Assembly (NCBI GenBank): GCA_033977485.1
Contig: CM066988.1
Location: forward strand, 75,569,169 to 75,633,168
DNA: 64,000 nt
From: Hydrangea macrophylla
Lineage: Eukaryota > Streptophyta > Magnoliopsida > Cornales > Hydrangeaceae
Direction: 5' to 3'
The translations under genes and the position numbers were made by a program. Below the pieces are notes generated by a model. That model was not told the DNA's origin and made no database searches. It was given only the letters and a program-made list of their open reading frames with translations. Within the stretch, counting starts at the first letter, position 1. Every line of letters begins with the position of its first letter. Positions 46,894 through 59,668 of this stretch are shown here, one piece after another.

Positions 46894-47328
46894 AAACAAA
46901 TAGGATTTGTTAGCATATATATATATATATATATTAAGCTGGATGTTTGTTTAGGGGACACTAAGAGAAGGTCTGGTAAGTGTGAGCATGACATAGGAAC
47001 ACCCAAGTTTATACTTTAATACATAATACATCTTTTTCCCACAGATAGAGAGAGAGATTACCCATAATTCTATGGACTATGACGAACTAGATGATGTATT
47101 TGTTCTCCTACTAGCTAGTGTAACTTTGACTGATAAAGTGAACTGTATTATATAGTGAAACACTTCAATACCCACAATCCAAAATAGTTGGCATGGAATG
47201 CTATCATCACCTTTGTGCCTTATTAATATTATCAAAGTACTCTACTTCATCTAATGACTAAAAAATTGCACACATAACTATCCATATCTAAATATCAAAT
47301 TATGTACACAGAGAAATGCTACCATATA
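46391..47328. other. Intergenic with microsatellites
   Basis: (CT)n at 46870-46893 and (TA)n at 46914-46934 are the only clear structures. No gene-like frame that is not repeat-driven. Confidence 0.5.
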
Positions 47329-47330
47329 TA

Positions 47331-47656
47331 CTCTTTCCTCTTCATTTAAGAGTATTTTATTCCATTTTGAGATAACCCAATTTAAGTGTCCTAATTTGAG
47401 AAATCAATATATATACTAATTTAACTATATACTTTTCAAGTATAAAAATAAAAAATAAAAAATAAAAAAAAAAACTTTATACTTTTCAAGTTAACCATTA
47501 ACTGTAAATCTATCTCACCTTTAATTTGATGTGGCACTGAATTTTTAAAATTAAAAGAAGGATAATAATGAAAAGTTCAAAATTTCACCATAATGGAAAA
47601 AAGGCATTTTTTTTAGAATTCCAAGAAGGGACCTTTAATTTGGAATGGAGGGATAA
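47331..47656. mobile_element. Stowaway-like MITE, decayed
   Basis: Flanked by TA on both sides (47329-47330 and 47657-47658). The left end CTCTTTCCTCTTCATTTAAG and the right end read inward TTATCCCTCCATTCCAAATT are a decayed form of the CTCCCTCCGTCCCA-type terminus of plant Stowaway elements, and CCCAATTTAAGTGTCC inside fits. Non-coding. Confidence 0.5.
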
Positions 47657-47756
47657 TACATCTCAAAATACATTTTTTTTTAAAAAAAATGTATATATCT
47701 AACAGCTTTTTAAATTTTTTTTTAACAGCAAAACATAATATATATATATATATATA

Positions 47757-47952
47757 CAGTCCGGATCTTAAGCGGGTGTCAAAAGACGGACTTTGGGAAG
47801 GACCACTTTTAGCGGCGAAAATGTCGCTTTTATTTCGTCGCTAAAACAATGATTTTTAGCAACGAAAAATTTCGTCTCTAAAAGCGACATTTTCGTTGCT
47901 AAAAGTGGTCCGCTCCAAAGTCCGTCCCTTAACACCCGTACCTGATCCTCAC
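47757..47952. mobile_element. Long hairpin foldback element in (TA)n
   Basis: Almost the whole insert folds on itself. Left arm (GACGGACTTTGGGAAGGACC, ACTTTTAGCGGCGAAAATGT) pairs with the right arm (ACATTTTCGTTGCTAAAAGT, GGTCCGCTCCAAAGTCCGTC) around a loop near 47845-47855. TA runs flank it (47739-47756 and 47953-47974). It carries TTTCGTCGCTAAAA, a word shared with the CACTA subterminal repeats. Confidence 0.8.
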
Positions 47953-47974
47953 TATATATATATATATATATATA

Positions 47975-48251
47975 TTAATGAGGATGAAATACAGCAGCAT
48001 CCAAAAAGGAATACACTGATGAACCCTGAACATATCCAAATTAACCAACACACCGAACACCTAACACCAAAGCCATACAACAAAACCCGACTGTACAAGC
48101 CAAGAGGCTAACACCCCGCAAAAGATAAGCAAGAAGAACATCAAAAAACACCCCCCAAAGCCATACAAAATAAAACGACCCAATTACCTAGACAAAAGAA
48201 ATACAAAAGAAAGCAGACTGAATGGACCATAACAGGCCACCACCCAAACAC
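47975..48251 (-). other. Probable LINE 3' region, left of Copia insertion
   Basis: T-poor plus strand; the minus strand reads like a plant LINE 3' untranslated region ending CTGTATTTCATCCTCATTAA next to the (TA)n. Continuous with 52358 onward once the Copia element and its CAAGT duplication are removed. Weak: based on composition and recalled pattern only. Confidence 0.35.
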
Positions 48252-48256
48252 CAAGT

Positions 48257-48740
48257 TGTAGGCGAAGGCCTAATTTGTGGCTCACATTTTATTTTATTGC
48301 AATTTACAAATGCTATTATATTAGCAATATCTTTGATATAGATAAATATTAATATTATCGGACACAGATACTTGGTGATGAGATGTGGGATAACAACCCA
48401 ATTTCTACTGAATATATTTGAATGGTATTTGAGATTGCCCCAACTTCTTTGATGGTAGGAGTTGTTGTGCATTTAAACACACGAGTCTGGATCCAGTCTA
48501 TCAATGAATAAATAAGGCATATGACAGCCATTGTTACAGAATTTTATAGAGAACGATAGACTAGAAACCCATATCCATCATTCACCATACAGTAAACAAA
48601 AAATTGTGTGAGGGTCGTGGAGGTTCTTTCATAATCAAACAGTTTCGAGATCAAGTAGAAGTTCGTTCTCATTATCCGTGTTATTTCCACATGGCTGAAG
48701 GTAAGTTTCTTGGGCACTTTAATTTGATTTAATGCTTACG
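48257..48740 (+). repeat. Copia 5' LTR
   Basis: Starts TGTAGGCGAAGGCC; ends TTAATGCTTACG, where the 3' copy has TTACA. Pairs with 51867-52352. Confidence 0.92.
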
Positions 48741-48742
48741 AT

Positions 48743-48753
48743 TGTATCAGAGC
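48743..48753 (+). other. Copia PBS (initiator Met tRNA type)
   Basis: TGTATCAGAGC, close to the canonical plant Copia PBS TGGTATCAGAGC, with one base lost. Two bases separate it from the LTR. Confidence 0.8.
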
Positions 48754-50879
48754 CACTCACAGGAAGGTTTAGACTTGCTACTGAATTTGACATTGGTCAA
48801 ATCAGACTAAATTTATTGCTTCATTGCTTGAATGTATGTTCTTGGTTACTATCGTTGTTAGTCTCTTATTTGAATGATAAATTTTCTTAAACGAAGTGAG
48901 TTAGTAGTTGTTTTATGTTTAGACAAAATCTTTTAATATTATGGTGAGTGAAATTCAATTAATTTGATAATCTGTGTAAAGCAGCCTGTATCAACAGAAG
49001 TGAGTTCCATGTAAGTATGTAAGTATAGAATGCCTACAAATAGTGGGAGCGATGTAATTGCTTAAGTCAAATGTTCATCAAGTCACGTACGAGTGAGAGC
49101 ATTTAATATTTTATCCTACAATACAGTGAGTATAGGACTACATAAGGGATATAAAAGCAATTTGTTAGTTCTAATAAGGCATTAACAAACACCTTAATAA
49201 GCTAGCTATCAGGCATGAAGTGCAATAGTTCTAGGACTGTGTTGTGATTCTACATTGCTTAATGCTCATCTAAATAAATTGTGAATTGATTCAGGAATTA
49301 CAATTCATATTGCGAATATTATCATTTTTCTACTTAAGGACATCACTGGAAAGTGAACATATATCATTTAGAACAATAGGATATGATCGCTAGCCAACAA
49401 ATTTTGAAAAATATTTTGAGTTGAAATATTTTTTGGAAATTTGGTTTCTTTCAAAAAATTGACAATTTTGGATCTTGGGTTGCTTTTGCAAGTCCAAAAG
49501 GATTTTTCTATCACTGATTTTGGGATCTTTGTCACTAAATTATATTAGCATTGGATTCTATCTTTAAATGATTTTTTCTAAACTTACAAGATGATATTGG
49601 TACTAAGGTAGAATGATTGATGAGTTCAGCTCTACACCGTGGGATTGGAGATTGGGACAATCTCCTTAAAAGGAATCAAGAGGCTGGCTAACGATGGAGT
49701 CTTAAAAGATTTTTGGATTTCTTCCCACTTTGGTACTTATGCAATCTGCATGAAGAAATGGTAGACCAACAAGTCCAATAAAGGTATAAGTAGGAGCTAT
49801 GAAATTCTTGGAATCATACATATAACATCTGTGAACCATTTCTATCTTTATCTAAATAGTCAGAGATATTTTTATCTCATTCATTGACAATCTTCTTGGT
49901 TTATGTATCTCTACCTTTTCTTTGGTAATTGTGAGGTAGTGGATACCTTTAATAGTGTGCAAAAAGGAAGTGACCATAAAGATCTATGGATGGAAATATT
50001 TCAGTAGGGACACATATATAGGACAAAGAGCGGGTCCGTGTGCCAAAGAGGGTATTATTGCTTTGTATACTATGTCTCACAAAATGGGTAACAAAAAAGG
50101 TGAAAACTATACCCTTCTGGAAATGGAAAGGAGTGTACTTAGTAAACATATGATTCTTTCTTAGCCTTGTGGAATAAGCCTTTAAGGACACAAGTGTAAG
50201 TCCTAAACATAGTTCCATATCAGGTCATTCCTTACGCGTTGTTTGAGTCAAGGTAATGATGGAACCTAGTTTAATTCAGTTACACATAAAGACGTGTCCT
50301 GTTAATCCACAAACTAAAGTAATTTGGCCCAAAGGCAGTTAATGGACATTCTATTGGCTATACGGTAAGCTCTTTGTGTACACCTAGAATTGTTGATATT
50401 ATTAATGCTAAATTAGATACGATACTCGTGAATAAAGATAGATTGTTAATCAATTCAAGAGCCACCATTTAGTGAAGTTAACATATGGTCTACATCTTAT
50501 AAATTTAAGCATTTTTGTTGATTTCTTTGTATGCTTGATAAAGTTGGACTTTGATGTTAGAGTTTACCCTGATCCCATTTAGTTTTCATATGCCATCATT
50601 AAAGAAACTTCTAAATATTTGGTATGATGTTTTAGCAATATTCAAAGGAAGGTATCGTCTACCATATCACCTTTTATCTGATTTATTGAAAGGCTAATTT
50701 AGAAATTCATGGCAATGTTGGCTCTTTTAGAGCTACATAAGGCTAAAGCAGATGAGATCTTAAGGGAAACGTATACACGGGGATTAGGATTTTGTTCTCA
50801 TATAGATAGTCATTTGGTTTGCTAGCAAATTACATCCCTATATGGATCTCTTTAGTAGTATTTAAGGTTTCACGACTTC

Positions 50880-51120
50880 ATAAAGTTTGATAAACAGATG
50901 TTGTGAATACTTGTATATACACTTTAAAGTTAGTGGGAGTACTTAGATATGGATAATGTTTTTTAGGTAACCACTGACTTAAGTATGCTACAGAAGGATT
51001 TATCACCTATTTTCTTAAATCTTGGAAATGAAGGATTTTGGTGAAATCTGTTTTGTCATTGGACATAAAGATCACATGGAGACATATCTTAAAAAACATT
51101 AGGTTTGTCTCATAAGCCTT
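50880..51120 (+). pseudogene. Copia reverse transcriptase remnant
   Basis: Around 51028-51066 one frame reads LEMKDFGEICFVIG, matching the conserved MKDLGE...ILGI block near the end of Copia reverse transcriptase. The preceding stretch CVYTL-KVSG (about 50908-50938) fits the CVYKKxSG block upstream. The catalytic YVDD segment that should lie between is not recognisable. Confidence 0.7.
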
Positions 51121-51353
51121 ATATTAAAGGGTTTTAGAGAAACTCAACATCAATATATATAGTACCTATCTTTAAGTTTAGAAGGTAGTTATAAGGAACG
51201 AAGGACATTAAGCTTTGAAGCTACTTCACAGGCTATATGGTTACAGATAAATTTATCACAAGGTCTGGGTGTTGTTTAGATACCCAAGTCATTAAGCATA
51301 TAATGTGATAATTTGGTTGTAATATTAATTAGTGAAATTGCAGCCAATACACG

Positions 51354-51527
51354 CATATGGACATAAAGTATTATGCTGTTAGAGAGTGAGTTAAGAAGCA
51401 AGAGATTGTCACTGAGCATACTAGTTCAGATATGATGATTGCAGATCCCATGACAAAGGGGCTCTTGATAAAGATATATTCAGTACATGTAGAGCACATG
51501 AGATTACTTAGCTCGTTTTATGCTTGA
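51354..51527 (+). pseudogene. Copia RNase H C-terminal remnant
   Basis: One frame from 51354 reads HMDIKYYAVRE, TGA, then VKKQEIVTEHTSSDMMIADP, MTKGLLIKIYSVHVEHMRLL and ends with TGA at 51525-51527. HIDIKYYxVRE...ADPMTKGL is the signature end of plant Copia RNase H. The single internal stop is CGA to TGA. Confidence 0.9.
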
Positions 51528-51855
51528 TATTTTTGTTTTGGTTTATTGACATTTTGTATCTGACATAAAGGCATTATTTTTTTCTTGCGCATTTAAGTGT
51601 TTGTCTTTATATGAAAGTCCGTTGGGACTTTTGGACCCACAATGACTTATAGGAAGTCATTCATAAAGTATACATACCATATACAGTATAGAGAGAGTGG
51701 TACATGGTATTACAAGGAAGGAAGTATTCCGTTAATGGGATATGACCGCCATGATTCATGTGTTATGTCTCTAAAATAAAGTGGGTTGTTTTATTTCATG
51801 ATCATGATTAAGTGTTAACTTATCACCAAGAGTCATAAAGTATATCATGTGTGCC

Positions 51856-51866
51856 AAGTGGGAGAA
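51856..51866 (+). other. Copia polypurine tract
   Basis: AAGTGGGAGAA directly before the 3' LTR; GTGGGAGA is the usual plant Copia PPT wording. Confidence 0.85.
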
Positions 51867-52352
51867 TATAGGCGTAGGCCTATATTTGTGGCTCACATTT
51901 TATTTTATTGTAATATACAAATGCTATTATATTAGCAATATCTTTGATATAGATAAATATTAGTATTACCATATATAGATACTTGGTGATAAGATATGGG
52001 AAAACAACCCAATCTGTATAGGATATATTTGTGTGGTATTTGAGATTGCCCCAACTTTCTTGATTGTAGAAAGTTGTTGTGCATTTAACACATGGGTAAG
52101 GGTCCCAGTCTATGTATAAATAAATAAGGCCTATGATAACCATCGTTATAGAATTTTATAGAGAACGATAGGCTAGAAACCTAAATCCATCATCCACTAT
52201 ACAGTAAACAAAAAATTGTGTGAAGGTCGTGGAGGTTCTTTCATAATGAAATAGTTTTGAGATCGAGTAGAAGTTCGTTCTCATCATCCGTGCTATAACC
52301 ACATGGCTGAAGGTAAGTTTCTTGGGAACTTTAATTTGATTTAATGCTTACA
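51867..52352 (+). repeat. Copia 3' LTR
   Basis: Starts TATAGGCGTAGGCC (first TG mutated to TA) and ends ATGCTTACA, followed by CAAGT. Differs from the 5' LTR by many scattered substitutions, so the insertion is old. Confidence 0.92.
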
Positions 52353-52357
52353 CAAGT

Positions 52358-53110
52358 CACCTAGAGCCTCCACCTAAAAGGCCAAACACAAGAAACTACC
52401 ACCACTTCAATAGGGCAGTCAATCATTTTGCCTTCTCTCAAACCCTTCCAATCTCTACATTACATGTCAGCAATCTTATCAAGAATCTCCTCTTCATCCC
52501 TTGAAAAAGATAAACCAATGGAGTTCCCTAACTTCCAAGTGTCCTTTGCCTCCTGATAAAACAAACTATTACAATTCTAAAAGTCGCCTTCAGAGATGGA
52601 TACTATACATTACCAACTTTCAGCAAGCTACAGGCCTTCTCCAAAGAAAGGGAAAATTTTGAACTTTTAGTCACTTTAGGAATCTTCTTCGCCATATCCT
52701 TTAACCCATGACTTCATTTGATCCTTCAAGGCACTATTCCAAAATAAGCTCGACCACAAAATAAGCTCGACCACTTTCCACCTCCCTGCTCTTTTTTTTT
52801 CATTATTGCGCGAGTCTACCTCCTCTGCATCTGCCTCCCACACAAGTATATTATCTTCACTATCCCTTTGTCAAAAGGGAGTCGTGCAAAGGCATATCTT
52901 ATCTGGGACCACTGCACTACCTTTATCAGAGTTAGACAATTCAACTAAAAAAGCCCAAGACCTTTCCCTCCTGAACTTCACTAGCACTGCTGCCAAACCA
53001 CTGGCAACTCCCCATTTCCTAACCCTAGACTTCCTTTGCGTGCCGCCGCCATTACCATTGATTGTCCCGCGGTGTTATCTTACCCAACAACCCTAGTTTT
53101 CTCATCCCTT
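52358..53110 (-). pseudogene. LINE-like ORF debris, minus strand
   Basis: The minus strand translates in pieces to SRVRKWGVASGLAAVLVKFR, RERSWAFLVELSN (53030-52930) and further on TWKLGNSIGLSFSRDEEEIL, DKIADM (about 52545-52468), with stops and frame changes between. The second piece resembles the GxSxG...DEEExLxxLxEM wording of plant LINE ORF1 or retroelement-derived proteins. That resemblance is from memory and weak. The strand agrees with the LINE 3' region on the other side of the Copia element. Confidence 0.35.
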
Positions 53111-53945
53111 TCCCAAAATCATCCCGCTTATAGCGACGTCCTCCACCAGTGTCGGTGATTTAACTACTTCACCCCTCTCTTCGCTCTTCCTACTTCTCTT
53201 TCCCTTCCCTATGTCCGTTAATCCACTAGTCATAAGCCCTAGACGCCATCACATGGCACTATCAAAATGCCTCCCTTTCCCCCACCTTGCCCCATTTTTT
53301 CTCCACTACCCTTCCCTTTTGTTTTTTTTTCTCCCACGCAACATCCCAACCCTTCTTTCTCTGATCAGTATTCTATACCATGTGCTCAGTGTTGGGATTG
53401 TACCCTCAAACCTATTACTTTATGCATTAGACATTATGATAGTTATATTTATGGATATCAGTTTGCATTTCATTATGTATGTTTTATGAGATGAAAGGCT
53501 GTTTGTATGTTTAACCCTTAAACCTCAATGTAGGAATTTGTATGTATATATGAGATGCATACATGGGAGATAAGAATTACTATTCTTTGATGTTTAGAAT
53601 AATCACAGTGGATGACAAGATTGGATACCTAATCAGGTTTATACTGTAGCATGATTAACTACCATAAGTTGTAGTGAGGTATCTCATTCACTAGATTGTG
53701 TGACTCTGACTTAATATGCTAATGCATATAATGGATTGACAAACCATGATCTTTCTTATTAATACCCAATCACTGTCAACAGTTGATAGGAACTCATAAC
53801 TTGTATAAAATACGTGTTCTTAATCTTGAGACAATTATGAACACAAGCTGTGTGTATGATTGTTTTGACTTACCAATCAGTGTCGTCTTCAAGATCAACA
53901 CCTGGATATTATGGACACCGGGGGTTCCATCCTCTTGAAAGAGAC
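53111..53945. other. Unassigned repeat-like DNA
   Basis: From TGTTGGGATTGTACCCTC (53391) to about 53945 the text has the flavour of a plant Copia LTR or internal region (TG start, later ACACCTGGATATTATGGACA), but no partner or coding block is present. Confidence 0.3.
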
Positions 53946-56640
53946 ATGTGTTTTGAAATCAGTTGTGAAATTCTTATACTTTTAACTGGTTTATGAAAAC
54001 AGATACAGAGTCGACACTTGGTCTATAGGAAACCAAGACTCATCCAAGTGGATAAAGGGTATCAATTCTTCATTACCAAAGAACTCAGTTTAGGGGTTCT
54101 GGTACGAGAGTGGAAAAAGCCTCCAGGATACTAAAGCACCCTCTACTCGCCCCGTCTTTCAATGGGCATCAATTAGCATCCAAAGAATCATCATATACTA
54201 AGTTTTGGTTTGATAATTAAAACTATGATAAGTATATTACATTTTATACGAATCTTGAAGTGGAAAATTGAAAGTCAAAAATATCATTTATAAAAATTAA
54301 GTCAAATATCATACAATGTAAAGTGAAAGTCGTGCAAAATAAACCTAGGAAAAAGTCATCTAATCTAGTAACAAATAATCAAGTTCTCCAGTCTAAAGGG
54401 AAAGACATGAATAGTTTTTAAAAAATAATTAGAAAAAGAAAACATGCTTAACAAACTAGGATGTCATATGATATGCATGGCGATTTTTGGAAAAGAGGAC
54501 CTCTCAATCTCCGAGACAGATGAGAAATGGAGATTTGATCTAGGGGAGCATGAAACGGATGATCAAGCTCATTCCCTATGATCAACCCCCAAACTTGCAT
54601 GCATAAGATGTAATGAGCCTAAGATGTATAATGATGTAGTGACATGGGATTATGAAACATGGATGAATGGATGATGACTAGCATGAAACAATGAAACCAA
54701 ATATGGCAAAAACACATTCATGGGACATGGACTAATTATGATGCATGGTTATGTCAAATCAATGCTTTAAAAATCAAAATATGTTTGTTGTGAATAGTGG
54801 ACAGAGAGTTTGCATCATATTGTAAAAATGGAAAGGATGGGTTAGGATTGTGCTAAATTCATGAAATTCATCCGAGACCATCCATATTAAGTCTAGAACA
54901 CATAGGAGAAAACCACAGTGCAGTAGGAGTTATAAGATGGGAGAAATCAAATAAACAAGAGAGGTCACTCATAAATAGAGATTACACTGTCGACTAAAAT
55001 GTAAACAAATCTTAAAAATATATTACAGACTCTCCAAGTCACCAAAATATATAGCAATTTTCCTAACACACTGAAGTTTGAGGGATAAATAAGTTTTGAC
55101 CACATTCAATGGGAAAAACTTCTGGAATAATTGCTTAAAGTGAACCAAACTGATGTGATATAAAGATAGAATGTTTTGAAAGAATGTTTGTGTCTTGCAG
55201 GTGTCCTTTCAGGCTTCCTATATTCAAACCAAATATCATGAGTACATGTTCATGAGTTAGGAAGATGTTCTAAGTGGTTTCATCATCATCCATTGAGTAA
55301 TGAACTCAAATGGCCATTTTGAAGACAGATTGCTCACTGTTTCGGGGTTTTTTCTTTTTTCTTTTTTTTTTGAGAAAAAAAGGTTTTACTCTTTGAAATC
55401 AATGCTTGGGGTTTAAGAAGGGTTTCAAAATGGGGGTTTTGAGAGATATTTTTTAGCGGTAACAAGGTTTTAACCATTCAAAACATCATTCTTAGAATCA
55501 AATCAAAGACTCACAAAGAGAGCTTCTAATCAAGGTTTTCATTAGGAAATCATCATCAAAGTTCAAGAATGTGTGTGTATGTGTATGTGTGTGTATGCGT
55601 ATGGGACATCATCCATCATAAAAGGTTTTGAGCATTTGGGTTACTACCCGTAAGGATTCACCCTCTAAGAACCATGTCTTCATCTAGATGATGCTTGAAA
55701 TCAAGTAAACAAAGAAAATGAAAAAAAGAAAAAAGAAATGAGGTAGGAAGAGAATAACAATAAGAAGTAAATCAAGAATCAATATCTATAGCATGAAATC
55801 ATCAATGTAAATGGACTAGTAACATGGTGTTCCTATCATATTTGGTGACTTTTGGACATAAAAATGACTTTCTAACTTTCTAATGCTCAAGAACTATGAA
55901 GGATATGTAATAGATGATTGAAATATGAAGTAATAATAGTAAAATCAAGTTGGCAATTCACTATTTTGATTGAAAATTGTAACTAAACTCTCTTTTTCTC
56001 TTCTCTTTACTAACTCTATCTCTCCCTTATCCAAACAAGGTGTTTTTAAACTTGTACTTCTACCCCTCAAAACAAAGCACAAGGGGGGTTTATATAGGCC
56101 AATATGGGGGAATTAGGATTTTAAAAGTTCTCCCATTGGTCCAAACAAGCTACATACATGAAACTATGTCATTTTGGTTTCAATTTCCAAAATGAACCAC
56201 AAAAATAATTGCAAAAATGGGGTCAGAGTGGGACCAATGCCCCACCGACATTGGACATATGCTGCGGTGGCACTGTTCCTCCCTCTATCCCTGAATTTGC
56301 AATTCGGCCCTTGAAACTTCTGGTATTCGTGAAAAGGCCCTATTTCTTCCAAACATCACAGAAAATGCATACGAACTCCGAACTGAGCTTGTGATATGCC
56401 GTTGGAAAGGTATTGATGTCTACTATCCATAAAAAAAATGTGTTCATAGTCAGGTCACTTTGGATATTTTTAGTATTTGCAATAAAAGTCAATTTAATCG
56501 TCTTTTTTGCCTTTGGAAATTTATAATAAATCAACTTTGAGTCTGAAAATTATGTGTGATATACTGTTAAAAAACTATCGACCTCTAGTATTTATGAAAA
56601 ATATTTCAGAGTTATAGGGACACTCTAATTTTTGGGTCAA
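53946..56640 (-). repeat. LTR of the TGTAGACACC clade, minus strand, truncated
   Basis: It shares layout with the inner LTR element: AGAGTCGACACTTGGTCTA (cf. GAGTCGCCACTTAATTT), then GGTTCTGGTACGAGAG...CACCCTCTACTCGCCCC. The zone 56165-56640 is the inverted counterpart of 62140-62500 (both hold CTTCTGGTATTCGxGAAAAG, GGCCCTATTTC and ATGCATACGAACTCC). The expected TGTAGACACC terminus is missing at the right. No coding content. Confidence 0.6.
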
Positions 56641-58400
56641 AATCTAGGTAAAATATAATACCATGTATTTTGGAGTGTGTATTAATAAATAAGACTTGAT
56701 GTTGTTCCTGTATACTTGTAAGCCCCTTACCCTTCTGTTGGACAAGTCTTGGTCCCAATCGATTGCCACTTTTTTAATAATAATTGATTTCCATCTTTAC
56801 CAATCGATTGCCATCCTGCCGACCTGAATCTATGACGTATCCTACCCCAATCGATTGCTAATGACTACCAATTGATTGCCTTAAATATCTGAATCCAATC
56901 GATTGCCATTGAGCCCAATTGATTGCCATCTGCAGACCATGATTTTTAACTTTGCTTCGTATGTTGACATGTGGCACTCCCACCCTCTATATATATGGGT
57001 TCATTTTGTCCCTTGGGACTATTTTTTAGATCTTGATAGAGAAAGAGGCCATAGATACATATATACATATATATATACACATACATACATATATACACAA
57101 ACTCTCAACTATGAAGAAAAGAAGAAGAAGAAGAAGAAATGAAGGAGAAGGACAGAAGAAGGAAAAGAAGAGAAATAAAGATAGAGACACAGAGGAAGAG
57201 ACAGAGACAAAGAAGGAAGGAGAGAGGAGAGAGAAAGCTTAGCCACCAAAGCCAAACACACCCTCCACACTCAACTAGGTGAGTTCTAACTTACGGTCCC
57301 CTTTATTTGATGTTGTTACAAGTTTCCATGAAGATTAGACATAATAAATACATCCCATGGACGTTTACATTGCTGGACCATTTTCACACTAGAGAAGATG
57401 AAGTTCCAATCGATTGGGCTTTTTCCCAATCGATTGCTATTAGCCTGGTTCCAATCGATTGGATAGTTTCCCAATCGATTGGCATATGATGACTCACAAT
57501 CAATTATCATAATATGCAATTGATTGGCATTATTTTGGATCCAATTGATTGCCATTTTTTTCCAATTGATTGATGATTTTTATCCCAATTTATTAGACCC
57601 TTGGCCCAATCGATTGGCAGTTGTAGAACATGGATTGTTCCTCTTGCTTATATAAGTAAGGATTCGATTATTCCGACATCATTTCATATGTTCATTATGC
57701 GACTATGGGGTAATAAGGGATAATGTGATACAAAAGATAGTATGATTATGAATAATGGATCAACATGATGACATTAAATATTATGTTATTCATTATGAGT
57801 TCGTTTTCTATTTTATTTCAATTAGAGTAGTCATGCCATAATGGGATCTCATGTATCAGTATTAGTACAAAATGTAGATAGGTTTGCTAGGTTCTGGGAA
57901 CTTTATGTGGGTGGACGTTTGGTCATGATATGTTCTTAAAGGTCGGTAAGCTATGCATATGCTCTTAAAAGGCGGTGAGCTGGACCAAGTAGTCCTAAGA
58001 TAGCTAGGGGATCCATGATATGCTCTTAAAAACCGGTGAGCTGATAATATAATCTTAAAATGGGTGAGCTGGGATCACTGGTAGACGTCGCTAAGTCATG
58101 GAAATAGAATGATATGTTGTTATTCGAAACTTTGTGTCCCTGTACTGCGGTGAGTTGTGAATATGTTCCTAAAAGCTGGGGGACAGACTGATGTGGAGTT
58201 TATGACATATGGTGAGCTGTGAATGTGCTCTTAACAGCAGTGGACAGAATGAGGGTGTATCTATATGAGTTAAATGATTGAGCTAATTTTTTAGTCAGAG
58301 TATGTTGGTTATCAGTCTTAGGATAATAAGACGATAATGGTTGGTTATGACAAGATGTAATTGATCGGGAGTGAACAGTTCCTATTTACACACCTTAATT
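56641..58400 (+). repeat. LTR-like stretch with palindromic CAATCGATTG words
   Basis: Scattered CAATCGATTG or CAATTGATTG words fill 56757-56930 and 57408-57612. Between them come a TATA-like CTCTATATATATGGG (56988-57002), a purine-rich leader (57030-57240), ACCAAAGCCAAACACACCCT and a donor-like TAG/GTGAGT at 57278-57284. From 57930, TGCTCTTAAAAGGCGGTGAG recurs about five times. This promoter-leader-donor order resembles the TGTAACACCC LTR at 62501, so I read it as an LTR of a related family; its ends are not identified. Confidence 0.45.
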
Positions 58401-58406
58401 CACATT

Positions 58407-59666
58407 TGTTAGCACTTAGTAGAGCCTATTTTATTGTACTTTTACTTCATTTTCTATTTTTTCATGTTTAAGAAAAAAGCGGGAGTTCCAGGCTATTAAG
58501 GGAGTGAAAACAGAGCAAAATAAGCAGAAAGAGCCCAATCACTCGTGCGGCCCGTTTGCACGATTTACTAGCATCGTGCTCGCACGACCCACTCGCCCGA
58601 CTACTGTAAAAAAAAATGAAGTTGCGTATTTTGATGTGCTAAAGACTCCTACGCGAACGAAATTGCCTAAATGCATCTAGAAAGTAAAATACAGCTGTTT
58701 TAGTCGGATTAGGTTTATAAAGACCCTCCTAATCCCTCTAGATCTATATATACACCATTCTAATTCAATTCTAGGGTTACACATCATTTTATACAACTTT
58801 TGGAGGCAGTTTGGGAGAAGAAATCAAGAGAAGACAAGATCTAGGTTGAAGGTCTCTAATGGCGACAATCATTTTCATCTTCATGTTTTCATCGACTATA
58901 TGTAACTAAACACCTGGTCTAGGGGTTAATGAAACCCTAGCCATGGAAAGGAGAATTATGTGCTTTGCTTCTTTAGGTTTTATGTATTTGGATAGTTGAT
59001 TGTATGTTTGAGGATTATGAATATATAATCAGTTTCAATTTTAATAATCAATAATATTTTGGGTTTACTCTTTTCTTAGATTCTCCATTGTATTTATTGA
59101 ACTCAATATTTCTTGATTTTTGTGATTGATAATAGCATTTACATACAATAGTGCTTGCTTGATTGCAATGTTTATATCTTTTATGATTCATGCCTCAGGA
59201 AGATGGGTTGTACTACACCCTAGTTATAAGTAGACAATTCATGCCAACCGAAGATGAGTTATGCTTAGATTGAACTAGTAATATCCTCTTGTTGATACTA
59301 CCCGCCTTGTAGCTATGATATATCTTAACTATCCAATTATAGATCTTAAAGTAGGAAGTATAGACCCCCGATGTGTGGTTAGTGGTGGAATTGCAACTCT
59401 AGATCCCATTCATACATATTTAAAACAACTTTAAATATTATAATCATTTACTTAGTTTTAATTTTAGTATCTCTATAGTTAAATAATTTATCTCATAGTA
59501 GTAATTCACTTAAACCTTGGTTTTTCTATAGGTTTAATAAATTAAAGAATAAAAATAAACAGTCTCTGTGGGTTCGACCTTTACTTCCATTGTCGAGGAT
59601 TGGTTAGTAAAAATAAATCTTAATAAGTAAAGCATACTTTTTATCTTGATTCTGACTAGATCTATT
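58407..59666 (+). repeat. Athila-like 5' LTR
   Basis: A TATA-like CTATATATACACC lies at 58744-58756, followed by TTCTAGGGTTACACATC and an A/G-rich leader. The 3' end is placed only approximately, just before the PBS. A partial copy of the PBS text lies near its end (59587-59606). Confidence 0.6.
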
Positions 59667-59668
59667 TT

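Larger units (their letters stand above)
48257..52352 (+). mobile_element. Degenerate Ty1/Copia retrotransposon
   Basis: A 4.1-kb element flanked by CAAGT (48252-48256 and 52353-52357). LTRs are 48257-48740 and 51867-52352; PBS at 48743, PPT at 51856-51866. The interior is full of stops and frameshifts, but the 3' end of pol is still readable (RT block near 51030, RNase H end at 51354-51527). Pol order (RT then RNase H close to the 3' LTR) and an initiator-Met PBS are Copia traits. No gag, protease or integrase block could be read. Confidence 0.93.

Noticed and set aside
49949..50218. An open frame in the Copia interior
   Set aside because: Located in decayed pol sequence with no readable integrase or RT motif in that frame.
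57033..57242. Lys/Glu/Arg-rich protein
   Set aside because: Translation of a purine-rich leader and (AAG)n repeat; same artefact as at 62948-63232 and 39737-39993.
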